In this document: positions 25,236 to 40,594 of the stretch, in pieces
Numbering within the stretch: position 1 is the stretch's first letter
Layout of the letters: each line of letters begins with the position of its first letter
Assembly: GCA_049999765.1 (NCBI GenBank)
Contig: JBNGIQ010009429.1
Coordinates: 152,590 to 209,764, forward strand
Direction: 5' to 3'
DNA: 57,175 nt
DNA from: Phaeoceros laevis
Lineage: Eukaryota > Anthocerotophyta > Anthocerotopsida > Notothyladales
The notes under the pieces: generated by a model
Seen by the model: only the letters and a program-made list of their open reading frames with translations
The model's database searches: none
What the model was told of the DNA's origin: nothing
Program-made: the position numbers and the translations under genes

Positions 25236-28214
25236 TCAATCCCGATCCCCACAAGAGCACGACCCTCCTACAAAATGGTGAACTCGGTGTGCATCTCTAA
25301 CAATAATGGCACGCTTTTCAAGCCTTGACATGATCTTGGTCCCACTATGACAGTCATCGCACATCCGCAGATTCTTGGTGACTAGCAGTGTCGTGCCAGC
25401 TGGAGTGTTCATAAGGCCGTAGGCCAGCGCCAATTTCTCAGCGTGTCCACACAATGCATCTTCCTTGTCCTCCTCTGCCATTGGTTTCAGCACCAACTCT
25501 GTTTGTGGAACGTGTCCTCCATCCTTTTGCAACATGACAGTCAGACTCTTCAACTTTGGCGAAACATCAACCCTCGTCTCTCCAACGCTGAACTTATGCA
25601 CCTTCTGCTGCACCTCAATGCAGGCCCCGGCTGCCTTCTTCTTGGCACCAGCACATTTTCGCAGGCTTTCTATCCTATTTACATCCATCCATCTGCCAGC
25701 ATGTGCATATATATTGGCCAAGAGCACATACGAAGTTGAATTCTCAGGTTCTAAATAAATTAGATGCTTAAAGCAACGCTCCCCTCGTTCTATGTCACCG
25801 TGGCTTTTGCAGGCACTCAGCAAAGACGTCCACCCGACAGCATCATTTTTGAATGGCATGCTCTGCAACACCTGTTCTGCCTCAGCCAGATAACCTGACC
25901 TTGCAAGGAGATCAACCATGCAACTGTAATGGTACGCAGTAGGTTCAATGCCATACTCTTCTACCATGATTCTGAAGTACCTCTTCCCTTCATCCACAAG
26001 ACCGTCGTGACTGCATGCCACTAGCAGACAACTGAAAGTGACTCCATCAGGAGTTACACCTTGCTGCTGCATCTCGTCGAACAACTGCATTGCCATTTGT
26101 CCGTCACTATGTTTTGCATAACCATTAAGCAAAGCAGTCCAAGTAATCACATCTCTTGTTTGCAATCTGTCAAAGACTCTTCGAGCATCCTTTAAGCTTC
26201 CACATTTTGCGTACATATCCACCAGGCAGCTACCAATAGCCACATGGTCTTTCAGGCCTCCTTGCTGAAGGCATGCATGGAACTGCTTTCCCTGGTGCAG
26301 AGCTCCCACGCTGCCACATGCTTGCAGGAGGTACGCATATGTAATATGATCAGCTTGGCTGACGCCCTCTTCTTGCATACTTGCATAAAGATCAAGGGCC
26401 TCTTGACCTAGCTCATGCTGGGCATATCCTCCAATCATGACATTCCATGTCATCACATTTTTTAAATGTAATCTATCAAACACTCTGCGGGCGTCCTCCA
26501 CTTCTCCACATTTCATGTACATAGTCACCAAGCTGCTACCCACAACCATGTCGGCTTCCAGTCCGCTTTGTTTGACCTGCACATGCAGGCACTTCCCCTG
26601 ATCCAGAGCTCCAATGCTGGCACATGCTTGCAGAAGGCATGCAAATGTAACATGATTTGCAGAAGTCATGCCCTGATGTTGCATTGATACATAGAGAGCA
26701 AGGGCTTCTTGACCAAGACCATGCTGCACATATCCGGCAATTAATGTGGTCCATGTCCCCACGTTTCTTATCGGCAAACTGTCAAACACAGCACGTGCTT
26801 CCTTCAAGCTGCCACATTTGCAATACATGTTGACAAGACAGTTGCTGATAACCACATCAGTGTCCAGTCCTTGTTTAAGAATCTGTTCATGTAGCTGCTT
26901 CCCCTCATGCAAAGCTCCGACACTGGCACATGCTTGCAGGAGGCACACAAATACCACAGGGTCAGCCAGCGTCATACGGTCCCGTTGCATACCTGAGTAA
27001 AGCGCAAGAGCTTCTTTCAGAAGCCCATGCTCAGCATATCCTGCAATCAGTGCTGTCCAGGTCACCACATTCTTGGAGGGCAGTCTGTCAAACACTTTGC
27101 GGGCATCCTCTAAGCTCCTGCATTTTGCGTACATATCCACCAGGCAGCTCCCAACAGCTACATCACCTTCAACCCCTTTCTCCTGGATTTGTGCATGAAG
27201 CTGCTTCCCTTGATGCAACGCTCCTATGCTAGAACATGCTTGTAGAAGGCAGAGAAATGTGACACGGTCTGCAACAGCCATGCCATCCTGCTGCATTCTT
27301 GCATAAAGAGCCAGGGCTTCATGGGCAAGCCCATGTTGAGTATACCCTGCGATCATGGCAGTCCATGTCACGACATCCCGTACGGACAAGCTGTTAAACA
27401 CTTCACGAGCATCCTCCAAGCTCCCACATTTTGAATACATGTGCACAAGACAGTTGCCGACAAACACATCGAGCCTACCCGAACTCTCCAGAATATGGGC
27501 ATGGACTTCCTTTCCGAAAGTCAAATCTGCCGCTGAGGTACATGCTTTGAGGGCTGCCACGAATATGTGATCATCTGGCTTCACATTTGACCCCCGCATC
27601 TGTCGATAGAGTTTCATGGCATCCGTGGGCTGCCCGTGTCGAGCATGTGCCAAGATAACTGAAGCCCACACATAGACGTTAGGTGCAGCAACCTTACTGA
27701 ATACCTGGGATGCTTCATCCAATTTCCCATATGAAGAATACATGCCAATAAAATGGTTAGCCAGAAATGCGTTTGACTCGTACCCACTTTTGAGAGCAAG
27801 CTCATGAACACGCATGCCAAGAACCAAGTCCTTCCGTGCCATGCACCGCTTTAGAACACGATAGTAGAGGGATGCCCCGACTTGACATCCTCGCTGCAGA
27901 AGTAGGTCCAATCCTTCGACTGCCGCCTTGACGTCTGCCTCCTCACAAAGTAGTTCGGGGAAAGTTTTATCCTTGGAATCCAATTCATACCATGCTTTCC
28001 TGACTCTGCCAGTTTGGAGGATCCTATCCTTAACAGCTCCTGTTGCTCCTGCGCTCTGAGTACTTGTGACGGTGCAAACGCAGCGCACTTCCCTGTCCAA
28101 TCCGGTGGGCGACTTCTGTGCACAGACCCCCCGTCCCTCGATGAGCACTGCTTGACTGGCACTATATTGCATGTGTTTGAAGGAGCCCGCATTAGATGCA
28201 CCGCAACCATACAT
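25236..28214 (-). CDS. PLS-class PPR protein with DYW-type deaminase domain ending D-R-D, 992 aa
   Basis: Organelle RNA-editing factor family. An intronless 992-aa frame; Met 28214 has an in-frame TGA upstream. After about 110 N-terminal residues come repeated PLS-type PPR motifs (DMYAKCGSLEDAR, VVTWTALIAGYAQHGL, ALALYARMQQ), then E-type motifs and a DYW domain. The deaminase signature is present: H-A-E-K-L-A (zinc His plus catalytic Glu), then CDDCH. The protein ends GSCSCGDRD, so the conserved final D-Y-W is D-R-D. The PG box also deviates (KKAAGACIEV). Known DYW proteins convert C to U; variant domains with other ends (DRH, GRP; the DYW:KP group) in hornworts, ferns and lycophytes are linked to U-to-C editing. 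Whether this is such a variant is inference. The N-terminus is not an obvious transit peptide. The internal repeats are very alike, suggesting growth by repeat duplication. Confidence 0.94.
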   Translation of the reverse strand: MYGCGASNAGSFKHMQYSASQAVLIEGRGVCAQKSPTGLDREVRCVCTVTSTQSAGATGAVKDRILQTGRVRKAWYELDSKDKTFPELLCEEADVKAAVEGLDLLLQRGCQVGASLYYRVLKRCMARKDLVLGMRVHELALKSGYESNAFLANHFIGMYSSYGKLDEASQVFSKVAAPNVYVWASVILAHARHGQPTDAMKLYRQMRGSNVKPDDHIFVAALKACTSAADLTFGKEVHAHILESSGRLDVFVGNCLVHMYSKCGSLEDAREVFNSLSVRDVVTWTAMIAGYTQHGLAHEALALYARMQQDGMAVADRVTFLCLLQACSSIGALHQGKQLHAQIQEKGVEGDVAVGSCLVDMYAKCRSLEDARKVFDRLPSKNVVTWTALIAGYAEHGLLKEALALYSGMQRDRMTLADPVVFVCLLQACASVGALHEGKQLHEQILKQGLDTDVVISNCLVNMYCKCGSLKEARAVFDSLPIRNVGTWTTLIAGYVQHGLGQEALALYVSMQHQGMTSANHVTFACLLQACASIGALDQGKCLHVQVKQSGLEADMVVGSSLVTMYMKCGEVEDARRVFDRLHLKNVMTWNVMIGGYAQHELGQEALDLYASMQEEGVSQADHITYAYLLQACGSVGALHQGKQFHACLQQGGLKDHVAIGSCLVDMYAKCGSLKDARRVFDRLQTRDVITWTALLNGYAKHSDGQMAMQLFDEMQQQGVTPDGVTFSCLLVACSHDGLVDEGKRYFRIMVEEYGIEPTAYHYSCMVDLLARSGYLAEAEQVLQSMPFKNDAVGWTSLLSACKSHGDIERGERCFKHLIYLEPENSTSYVLLANIYAHAGRWMDVNRIESLRKCAGAKKKAAGACIEVQQKVHKFSVGETRVDVSPKLKSLTVMLQKDGGHVPQTELVLKPMAEEDKEDALCGHAEKLALAYGLMNTPAGTTLLVTKNLRMCDDCHSGTKIMSRLEKRAIIVRDAHRVHHFVGGSCSCGDRD

Positions 28215-30385
<2,171 letters not shown>

Positions 30386-31325
30386 GTGTGGACAACAAAC
30401 TCCCACTCAGCTTTCAGCACTTGTTGAAAGCTGTTGGGTCCTTCAGTAGTTAGTTCACGTCTTGCATGATCCAGACAATAGCTCTGGGCCTCGAGCTATC
30501 TGTGTCGATTGGTCCACGTGATTGGGCATTGTCTGAGCGCCGGAACTTGCGGGAAGTCTTGGATGTCGGTGAGGTAGGAAGGATTTCAATACGTGCTGGG
30601 GCCACAGCCAAAGAGAGCTCCGGGGAACATGAACTTGTACGAAACCAAACAGGTAGCCTTGAGTCGGACAACCTGAGCTTAAAGACCGAAATGTTGCTAG
30701 TGTAAGACTGGTAGCCTACGACGCAACTCGCAACTCACCTAATCAAACACAATAAAAAAACTTCTTCTCAGCTGGTGCCCTCCAAACGTCGGATGCCCTT
30801 TCAAAGCTCACCGGAAGCTGACTGCTGAGTACGAGAAACTTACAACCTTGAAAAAGTGTATCTCCTTTCATAGAACACGAAGCTCATAACACTTGGGAAC
30901 AAATCTACAAAACGCTTGTCTTGGAACACCAATTGGAGGAGGATCAGCACACCCTATACTACAATATACTTGCACACCTATACTACAATATACTTGCACG
31001 CACTCAAGTTTTAAGCACCCCTTGCTTAAAGTCCATCAAACTAGCTATGATACAATATGGATCCCTACTCTGAAGTCACTTTCTAGTGCCTAGTGTCCCA
31101 TGGCCATTTGGACATGTTTTACTTAATCATACCATTTGGTACTTTTTCTAGAATGATTAGGTTCGGGGAATGGTAGGTTAACCACCTTCTCTATTTTTGC
31201 TTGGTGCTTGCTTTCTACCACATGTGTATCTGATGTACCACCAAACAATAAAAGGCACTCAACTAATTATTCATCCAATTTAAAAACAAATTAGATTAGA
31301 GCCCAACCAGATGTAATATACTTAC
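30386..31325. other. Spacer between RuvB-like 1 and the CFAP53 3' end
   Basis: This holds the RuvB-like 1 3' untranslated region and the unresolved last exon of CFAP53. The most downstream CFAP53 exon I can place ends at 31326 in phase 1, so one more coding exon must lie below it; a candidate acceptor is near 30824 and would add only a few residues. Confidence 0.4.
30953..31000. repeat. Two tandem 24-base units
   Basis: The unit CCTATACTACAATATACTTG plus CACA/CACG occurs twice head to tail (30953-30976, 30977-31000) with one mismatch, so this is a recent duplication. Confidence 0.9.
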
Positions 31326-33071
31326 ATGCTTGTTCAAGTCTCTTTTTTTCCCTTTCAAGCAAGTTCACTGCTTTCTTCTTATTCATTTGAGCTTCCAATG
31401 CATGAAGGAACTCTTGCTTTGTCTGATCAAGAACATTACAGCAATTTGGATATCAAATGAATATTTGAAGTGTAACCAACATCAGAAAAAAATTTTTGCA
31501 GCTGATGGACGATATTTTAGTTAATAGCTCTACTTACCATTTTTTCTTGTTGTTTTTCCCTTTGTTCTTCTCGTGCGTGAGCTTGAGCATCTGCAGTATA
31601 CTCGTCTCGAGCTTTCCTTTGTGCCTCCTTCTCCAACTCATGACGTTCCTCTAAACACAAAAGTTATCATCCAAAAAAAAATTATTGTATAGTGGTGGGT
31701 TTGAACAACTGATTTCATAGTAGGTTGCCTATGGCCTAAAGGCCCATGATAGCGCTATTTGACCTCAAACAGCTATATAGATCATGTGAGGATATGTACA
31801 ACATTTAGCACCTCACCTTTTCTCCTCATATTATCTTGTCTATCTTCATGGCAAGCTTCAAATAATTTTTTCCTTTCTAGATCCTCATGTCGTTTTATTG
31901 CATCCCTTCTATCCCACTCTTCTTCTGCTTCTGCTTCTATAATTGCATTTCTTTTTTCCTCAAGCTCTTTTTGTTTGTTGAGTGCACCTTGGAGCTCCAA
32001 AGCATATGATTGTGCCTCTCTTCTTTGAGCAGCTTTTAGCTCTTGATCTTGGGCCTCTTCCACCCTCTCTCTTTCTTGTACTAAAGCACAAAGATGAGCA
32101 TCAAATTGCCTTTCTTCCAGTGCTTCTGCATGCTTTTCTTGCACCCTCTTTTCGTTGTATTCTAAAAGTTCTTGAGCTCTTTGTGCATCATAACATCTTT
32201 GTTGATATTGTTGTTGCCGAAGAACTTCCGCTTCTTCAGCCCATTTTTTATTCAACTCCCTCATTTCCAATAAGATAGTTTCTTTTTCTTCCTCCCTCAA
32301 GTGTTCAATATTCTCAATTTGGTTCCGGAGGATCTGAGCTGCTTCTGTCTTTTTCTGATGTTGTTCTTCAAGCTCCCTAAGATATCGCTCTTCTTGATGG
32401 GCCCATTCCTTTTCTAGTAGCTTGTCTAGCTCTGCGTCTTGTAGCTTCAATTCTGCTTCCATCCTTTTTTTTTCATCAACTTGTGCTTGTCGACCTGCTG
32501 TCGCCCTAGCTACCGCAAGCCTGCCAAATGGATGTTCCCTATAGTTAGAATTGAAGCAAAAAAAAAGTCCACATATATGATTTTGTTAAACCATCAGCAT
32601 CAGACAGAAGTGACATTTATAGAACCTTGAGTCATGTGCTCGAACATCATCGCAACTTTCTCTGAATTGCTTGTGAATCATTTCATCACTATAGTTGCCC
32701 CTCATTGCTTCCCTTTGTAGTCGAAGATTTCTAGCTCGAGTTTCTAACCAAGCTCTTCTTTCAGCAAGATTCATGGTTGCTGTTTGCAACTCAAATTGAA
32801 GTCTTGATTCCTCTTCAAAGAAACATCTCCTTAATTTATCTCTCCTCTCACCCAAATTTTTATCTTGTTGCATTTTTACTGATTCTACTTTGTCTTGCAA
32901 ATTCCTACTTTTAACTTTAGGAACTGCTGCAATTTCAAATTCTGCATTGAGCATTAAATGCCGATACTCATTCACATGTGCCATTCTGTCTTGTAGCTTT
33001 TCTTCATACTGTCTTGCTTTATATATTCGATCCTCATTGGCCGGTAAGCGTTTAGCTGTGTACATAGCCAT
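31326..33071 (-). CDS. CFAP53: CFAP53-like axonemal protein (trichohyalin-plectin homology), partial 3' end
   Basis: Cilia- and flagella-associated protein 53, a microtubule inner protein of axonemal doublets; in plants it would work in sperm flagella. Exons found: 33071-32626, 32538-31817, 31650-31538, 31422-31326, all in phase. The protein is one long charged helix. Its first half matches the animal family pattern: GERRDKL...FFEEESRLQFELQ, then AERRAWLETRARNL and HKQFRESCDDVR (animal form QFRERCEELR). The second half is a Glu/Lys/Arg/Gln trichohyalin-like helix (LEKEWAHQEERYLREL, REEQREKQQEK). The start is the first ATG (MAMYTAKRLPANEDRIYKAR); the frame above it contains no other ATG. The last exon is not located. 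The related TPH proteins MNS1 and CFAP45 are alternatives, but the ERRDKL and QFRESCDDVR blocks favour CFAP53. The gene is AT-rich, unlike its left neighbour. Confidence 0.82.
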
Positions 33072-36000
33072 CTTGCCGTTTATAGTATAAGAGACTGTGA
33101 GAACTTGATTATTTTGCAACCCTATTACAAGGCGAATTTACTTGGTGCCTTGTTAAAAAAAAAGAGCACAGAGTTGAGCCTGCATATATATTAAAGTCAG
33201 TAGTGATAAACTGTAACGTCTCAAACAAAGAAAAATACATGATTTCTTGGTCTTAAGTGCACAACCACTGGGTGTGGAAGATAGCAAAATTTCACCCAGT
33301 GGAAGATAGCAAAATCTTAATACAAACTATATCACGGTGTGAACAAATTTGTGTATATTGAGAAAAAACATTGAAAATCTTCCTATTGCGGAAGATAAAT
33401 CAGTTTTAAACCTCTATGATACGAGCTATGTCGTAGAAGCATTAGAGAGGTTGGATAACTTACAAATAAGTATCATGAAAAAATTCTTGCTTGGGTAGAT
33501 CTTCCTTGTATAAATTGAAGTGTCCAATCACCAACTTATAATGAGGTGAAATGCCATATGTGGGGGTCTTTCTTGATATAAGGTTCTTGAAAGAAAGAGT
33601 CAGCAAGGCAAGACTGGACATCAGTGAATGATACAACAACAAATAGGTTTCGTTGTATTTTTTGTCCTAAAAGTTGACTAAAGGTGGAGCAGTAGGGACG
33701 CTAACTCTGTGGCAAACGGAGGTTAACAGCTGTTGAGATGCTAGAGGGCAGGTTCTTGCTCCTGAGAACAGGGTCAAGCGTTTGATCCAAGAATCCCAAG
33801 TATGCTGTGCCTGCTTCCCGAATTTCAGATCTTTGATCACATCATAATTGCGCTGAATGTACGCTCAGTGATCGACAAAGTTGCGCCAAAGACATACAGC
33901 AGCATCATGGACGTTGACAAACGACCGATCATAATTTCGCTTACAATAGCCCTCCTGCTGTCAGTTCTTTTCGCGTTCCTTGTCCGAGATTTGGAGCCAG
34001 TTGATCAGACAGTGGCTGCAAATGAAAATTTAGCGAGCCCGCAGGAGTCACATGTGGCGCGCATGCCTGGGGATATTGTTCGCAAGCCTGCCAGTGCTGA
34101 AGGCATGCTAAGGAAGACAGCCCGGCCAAGTCATCGCTGCTTCCTTTGCGAAATCTCAGATTTTGGAGCAGGATGTGAGTCGATAATGTCCTGCTTTTCG
34201 AGTCACAGGGACCACAATCCTGCTGGCTCGACACTGAGAACCTCATTCTTTTGGATTTCGCAAGCAACCAGCTAGGGGTGATTCAGCGTCAGGGTTCCAA
34301 GTCCTCCTCGTCCGAAGGACTGACGGAGGGACTCGAGTATCAGCTTCTGCTCAAAATGCTGATTCCTTCCTTGCCTACATGGCAGTTCTTCGAAAAGTCG
34401 TGAGGACTGCAAAGAAGTCACTGTCTTCAATTGCGAGATGAATGGTGCACATACTGGTCAGTAGATTGCCGCTCTGCTTGGCGCGAAAAAAACTGCATCT
34501 ATCGCCTAAAATATGACATTGGATGCTCTTGAGATAAGTCAGTATTAGTACTAGTGTTTGGTCCCTGCAGGGATATGCTCGAGAAGATTAAACTTGTGCT
34601 ATCGGCAGAGTCGTTCTACAGGTTTCTGCACTTACAATGGCAGAGGTACCAGCAAGATGGGAGTCCAACCCACAGTCATGAGAAGTAGCATCCAAATCGA
34701 TTTTTCACAATAATTCTGCAGCCTGCATACTCGTCTTCAAAGCAATGAAGATGAAAGAAGTTCGATGGGGAGGAACAGCCTGCAAGGACGGCCTTGTCTG
34801 CCAATGCTCAGGACTGCCTGTCCGATTTTTTCCGCTGGGGATGTCTCAAGAACAGGAGGACGGCCATTTTTATGTCCCTGAAACTGCTGCCAGGGTTGCT
34901 AGTGGATGACCGACGTCTATCCGAAAACAAGATTTAGCTCGACCTTATCGCAGTGCCCCTTGCTTCTACTGCCAAAGGTTTCAATCTATTGGAAGCTGCA
35001 GAAAGGATGCTCTGCAGGGTACGTAAGGACCACCTTCTGCGCCATCAAACCTACAAATCAAATGATTTCCGTGACCTCCGGTACCTCACCATTCTGCAGC
35101 ATCACAGGCACCGTGGATGTTGCAGAGTTCATGCAGGGTGCCTCAAAAGCGACTATCTCTTCGATCCGCAAACCATCGAGGTTTCTACAGTGTTGCTGGC
35201 AGTGAGGTGAGGGTGCGTACATGTTTTCTGAGAAAACTTAGTACAAAACGACTTAAGTACTCATTCCTGGTTCCTGCGCATGCGACCCACGCACTGTGTT
35301 CCGCAATGATCTCACACGCTTGAAAGGGCTGCCATTTGTACAGATGTGCAGCCAACTCGATGTGAGGTGTTTCCCAGTCTGCCCGGTAACGCCGGTTGAG
35401 TACACTATAGGTATGTCCCCTGTGTCCACAGTCCTTGCATCTGACTCCTTGGGCCCTGGGACGACAAGTGAGGGTTTGATGGATAGTCAAAGGCGGGCTC
35501 ACCTAGACTGGTCGACAGTGGTGTAGACTAGACTAGACTCTATGTAGTAAATCCTGGAAGTACTTTTATACATGTGCTTGTTATTGAAAGAGCGGCCGCG
35601 GCGGAAGGAGGGAGGGCCATTCGTCTGGGCTCTCTCTGAAGAGTTCTGGACGTGTTCGAGCTGGTAACGTGGAGTGATGCGTCATGGACGCCAAATATAG
35701 CGCTCATGATGGGTGGCAATGAGCGCATGTCGGGCTGTCTACTCTTTGAGATAAATCTTTTCACCGTGCCTGGTTGGAATTCCGACGGCGCCGGACGCCT
35801 GACTCCTGACGCCTTCACAGTCCTTGTCGTTCTCGGGAAGTACCACAAGTTAGTGTTTGTTGGCTTTACCGGGAATGCCTCCTTTGTGAAAGCGATGGGA
35901 TAGGGCGATCCCGCTCCCACGCCAGGCAGCTGACTGCGAATCGTTAGACTGTTCCGAATCGTTGTATCGAGCAGCTGCCTCAACTGGGTCGAGTTTCTTA

Positions 36001-36096
36001 GGTGCTGCCAGCGCCAAGTTCGACGCTCTTTGTTACTACTCCCTGAATACATGCAAGCCCTACGAGGCTGGAGTGGCAGCTGTGCGCGACGACAGG
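33072..36096. other. 3 kb unresolved region, probably with an unidentified or decayed plus-strand gene
   Basis: The left third, upstream of CFAP53, is AT-rich and includes two copies of TGGAAGATAGCAAAAT 25 bases apart (33275, 33300). From 33.8 to 35.2 kb several plus-strand stretches look coding but do not join in one frame: a membrane-anchored start (33907), a stretch reading ENLILLDFASNQLGVIQRQ near 34240, one reading DMLEKIKLVLSAESFYRFL after a TGCAG at 34571, and one reading FNLLEAAERMLCR near 34980. The stretch 35.5-36.0 kb has open frames on both strands without recognised domains. Confidence 0.35.
33907..34275 (+). CDS. Possible start of a type II membrane protein, unidentified
   Basis: An open frame starting MDVDKRPIIISLTIALLLSV has one hydrophobic segment right after a short charged N-terminus, typical of a signal anchor as in Golgi enzymes. 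It then becomes Ser/Ala/Glu-rich and runs to a stop at 34275; a possible GTGAGT donor lies at 34174. Other coding-like stretches follow downstream in shifted frames, so this may be exon 1 of an unidentified gene or part of a decayed one. Confidence 0.3.
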   Translation: MDVDKRPIIISLTIALLLSVLFAFLVRDLEPVDQTVAANENLASPQESHVARMPGDIVRKPASAEGMLRKTARPSHRCFLCEISDFGAGCESIMSCFSSHRDHNPAGSTLRTSFFWISQATS

Positions 36097-39633
<3,537 letters not shown>

Positions 39634-39877
39634 ATCTCACAAGAAGCTTGATCCTGGTTAAGTCAACGTGCATTGGACCCGTTGTGCAAAGCAGCGAACC
39701 GGGCTTCGATCCACCTGTAGTAGCCGTCATGGATCATCTTGCCGCTTTCCATATTTGTGAGGAACATGAATTTTTGAGTGTCATGTTCCTCCCAAAGAAT
39801 TATTCAACAATGAATCGCAAGGTTCACGACTCGTACCCTAGTAATTGAAAAATAAATCCTTCGGGTACGAGTATTCG

Positions 39878-39923
39878 GTTTCATCAATTCTTGAAAGTTA
39901 GTTTCATCAATTCTTGAAAGTTA
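39878..39923. repeat. Two tandem 23-base units
   Basis: GTTTCATCAATTCTTGAAAG plus TTA is present twice, head to tail and identical. Confidence 0.95.
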
Positions 39924-40084
39924 TCTTGCACTGCCGATGGCCTCGCCTAGCATTTCATTTCGGTTTAGCTCACCTATTTCAATTTTAATAGAGGCAGGGT
40001 TGGCTATATCACCTAGTGTGTAGTGTCAACCTACTACAATATTTGGAAGGATTCCGAATTCGAGAATGTGGCGCTTGTTTCTTG

Positions 40085-40156
40085 CTTTAGTTCCTGATTT
40101 AAAACAATGAGCTAAATGCTCTTTAGTTCCTGATTTAAAACAATGAGCTAAATGCT
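40085..40156. repeat. Two tandem 36-base units
   Basis: The unit beginning CTTTAGTTCCTGATTTAAAA and ending GCTAAATGCT occurs twice, identical (40085-40120, 40121-40156), so it is a very recent duplication or an assembly artefact near the gap. Confidence 0.95.
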
Positions 40157-40494
40157 CTAAGATCTTATGCCATTCAGGTGAACTTGGGGAATGTCTCTTA
40201 AGATCTCTTATCACTTAAGATCTCTTAATCTTTAAGATATCTTAATCTTCCTCTTCCAATAAGAGTTTTAAATTAGCCTAAAGCTTGGCTTTATTAATAG
40301 CTTTTAAGCTTTCTTAATATCCCAATCAACTTATATCAACAACTCACAAACAAAGTCATAACTCTAATATATATATCAATGGATAATCCACTATGGGTGA
40401 TCCACTATGGGTATTCCACTAATTTGCAATAAAATTTTGTAATATTATACAAACATGAAAAACATCATTTGACTCCTACAAGAGCTAAGATCCT

Positions 40495-40594
40495 NNNNNN
40501 NNNNNNNNNNNNNNNNNNNNNNNNNNNNNNNNNNNNNNNNNNNNNNNNNNNNNNNNNNNNNNNNNNNNNNNNNNNNNNNNNNNNNNNNNNNNNN
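40495..40594. other. Assembly gap (100 N)
   Basis: Exactly 100 N, the usual placeholder for a gap of unknown size. It interrupts the last exon of the SF1-like gene. Confidence 0.99.

Larger units (their letters stand above)
39634..40494. other. AT-rich spacer before the assembly gap
   Basis: Downstream of the copine gene the sequence turns AT-rich and carries two short tandem duplications listed separately, then a stretch with repeated AAGATCTCTTA/AAGATATCTTA words (40200-40245). The C-terminus of the SF1-like gene may lie at the right edge but cannot be read across the gap. Confidence 0.5.

Noticed and set aside
33941-34267. 108-codon minus-strand frame
   Set aside because: It lies opposite the signal-anchor frame, has irregular composition and no motif.
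35652-35903. Plus-strand frame with SDASWTP, reminiscent of a copia RNase H motif
   Set aside because: The similarity is a few residues only, with no integrase or reverse transcriptase nearby and no long terminal repeats seen.
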